In this document: in pieces, positions 5,526 through 6,928 of the stretch
Numbering within the stretch: the first letter of the stretch is position 1
Layout: every line of letters begins with the position of its first letter
Assembly: GCA_030705665.1 (NCBI GenBank)
Contig: JAUZQA010000229.1
Coordinates: forward strand, 1-6,928
Length of the DNA stretch: 6,928 bases
Source of the DNA: Bacillota bacterium
Lineage (GTDB): Bacteria; Bacillota; Bacilli; Bacillales_B; DSM-18226
Direction of reading: 5' to 3'
Translations under genes and position numbers: made by a program
The notes under the pieces: generated by a model
What the model was told of the DNA's origin: nothing
What the model saw: only the letters and a program-made list of their open reading frames with translations
Databases searched by the model: none

Positions 5526-6928
5526 GTGGCTAAAACAGAGATATTAATTCCACTACTACCGCTTCGGGGATTGCTTGTTTATCCGACAATGGTTTTACAT
5601 TTAGATGTGGGTCGCGAAAAATCAATCCAATCCCTTGAAAAGGCCATGGTTGATGACCATTTAATTTTTTTAACAACGCAAAAGGAAATATCCATCGATG
5701 AACCAACTGAAGATGATTTGTACAATATGGGCACCGTAACAAAAGTGAAGCAAATGCTAAAACTCCCAAATGGAACGATCAGAGTTTTGGTTGAAGGTTT
5801 ACAAAGAGGTAAAATAATTTCTTTTCACGATGAAGAGACATACCTTGCTGTTACAGTTGAACCGTATGAAGAACAAGTCCCAAAAGACGTAGAAGATGAA
5901 GCCTTAATGAGGACGATGCTTGATTATTTTGAGCAATACATAAAATTATCCAAAAAAATTTCAGCAGAAACATATGCATCTGTAACTGACATCGAAGAGC
6001 CGGGACGGATGGCAGATATCATTGCCTCCCATCTGCCATTAAAGCAAAAGGAAAAGCAGGAGATTCTTGAAACGATCGATGTAAAAGAACGGATGAATCG
6101 TGTTATCGATATTATTCATAATGAAAAAGAAGTACTAAATCTTGAAAAGAAAATTGGTCAGCGCGTCAAACGATCAATGGAAAGAACGCAAAAAGAATAT
6201 TACTTGCGGGAACAAATGAAAGCTATTCAGAAAGAGCTAGGTGAAAAAGAAGGGAAAACAGGAGAAATTGCTGACCTTTCTGAAAAAATTGAAAAAGCGG
6301 GAATGCCGGATCATGTGAAGCAGGCAGCACAAAAAGAGCTTGACCGCTATGAAAAAATTCCAAGCAGCTCTGCTGAAAGTTCAGTGATTCGTAACTATAT
6401 TGAATGGCTTTTAAGCTTGCCATGGAAGGATAAAACGGAGGATGATCTTGATATCCATCGGGCCGAGAAAATTTTAAACGACGACCATTATGGACTTGAA
6501 AAGGTAAAGGAACGGGTATTGGAATATTTAGCTGTTCAGCAGTTAACACATTCATTAAAAGGACCGATCCTTTGTCTCGCTGGACCTCCGGGAGTTGGTA
6601 AAACAAGTCTTGCCCGCTCGATTGCGAAATCACTAAAACGTAATTTTGTTCGTGTATCGCTAGGCGGGGTTCGCGATGAATCCGAAATCCGCGGTCATCG
6701 AAGAACCTATGTCGGAGCGATGCCTGGACGGATTATTCAAGGGATGAAAAAAGCAGGAACGATCAATCCAGTCTTTTTATTAGATGAAATCGATAAAATG
6801 TCAAATGATTTTCGCGGAGATCCTTCTTCAGCGATGCTGGAAGTATTAGATCCTGAGCAAAACTTTAATTTTAGTGATCACTATATTGAAGAACCATATG
6901 ATCTTTCTAAAGTCATGTTTATTGCAAC
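5526..6928 (+). CDS. lonA: LonA, ATP-dependent Lon protease (3' end beyond the window)
   Basis: The frame is open from a GTG start to the window end: 467 complete codons plus two bases, about 60 percent of the usual 774-residue Bacillus LonA. Lon is a cytosolic hexamer that degrades misfolded and selected regulatory proteins. The N-terminal substrate-recognition domain (about 8-205) begins with the typical LPLRGLLVYP (11-20). A long charged helical and coiled-coil region follows (about 190-300, with KEYYLREQMKAIQKELG at 223-239). The AAA+ module shows Walker A GPPGVGKT at 353-360, the conserved GGVRDESEIRGHRRTYVGA at 380-398 including the pore-loop Tyr-Val, and Walker B ending in Asp420-Glu421. 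The rest of the AAA+ module (sensor and Arg-finger region, alpha-helical lid) and the protease domain with its Ser/Lys dyad lie outside the window, so activity cannot be judged. I translated the whole frame and found no frameshift. It lies behind the lonB terminator with its own candidate promoter. Confidence 0.97.
   Translation, partial: MAKTEILIPLLPLRGLLVYPTMVLHLDVGREKSIQSLEKAMVDDHLIFLTTQKEISIDEPTEDDLYNMGTVTKVKQMLKLPNGTIRVLVEGLQRGKIISFHDEETYLAVTVEPYEEQVPKDVEDEALMRTMLDYFEQYIKLSKKISAETYASVTDIEEPGRMADIIASHLPLKQKEKQEILETIDVKERMNRVIDIIHNEKEVLNLEKKIGQRVKRSMERTQKEYYLREQMKAIQKELGEKEGKTGEIADLSEKIEKAGMPDHVKQAAQKELDRYEKIPSSSAESSVIRNYIEWLLSLPWKDKTEDDLDIHRAEKILNDDHYGLEKVKERVLEYLAVQQLTHSLKGPILCLAGPPGVGKTSLARSIAKSLKRNFVRVSLGGVRDESEIRGHRRTYVGAMPGRIIQGMKKAGTINPVFLLDEIDKMSNDFRGDPSSAMLEVLDPEQNFNFSDHYIEEPYDLSKVMFIA

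Overview
The window is chromosomal core sequence from a low-GC endospore-forming Firmicute, most likely a member of the Bacillaceae. The gene order (3' end of a ysoA-like gene, tig, clpX, lonB, lonA) is the one known from Bacillus subtilis. The protein sequences are close to those of B. subtilis along their whole length, the Shine-Dalgarno sites are strong (GGAGG type), and a sigma-F-type (forespore) promoter in front of lonB points to a spore former. There are no tRNA or rRNA genes, mobile elements, CRISPR arrays or signs of recent transfer.

Layout, all on the + strand: 1-411 is the C-terminal part of a ysoA-like gene; 412-573 holds a sigma-A-type promoter and a 5' stem-loop; 574-1851 is tig (trigger factor), closed by a terminator; 1894-2223 is a roughly 330-base leader with two candidate promoters and several weak dyads; 2224-3489 is clpX, closed by a terminator; 3531-3626 holds the sigma-F-type promoter; 3627-5294 is lonB, closed by a terminator; 5369-5525 holds a candidate lonA promoter with a dyad and direct repeats beside its -35 box; 5526-6928 is the first 467 codons of lonA, cut by the window end.

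The genes form a protein-quality-control cluster. Trigger factor folds nascent chains at the ribosome exit tunnel. ClpX unfolds tagged or misfolded proteins and feeds them to ClpP, which is encoded elsewhere. LonB and LonA are self-contained AAA+ serine/lysine-dyad proteases; LonB is probably membrane-anchored and made in the forespore, LonA is the general vegetative and stress enzyme. Each of tig, clpX and lonB ends in its own intrinsic terminator and each gene has a plausible promoter, so the cluster looks like separately controlled units and not one operon.

I see no undescribed system here. The points worth a second look are regulatory: the sigma-F promoter of lonB, the stem-loop at the very 5' end of the tig mRNA, the long clpX leader, the dyad at the lonA promoter, and an extra copy of a terminator arm after clpX.
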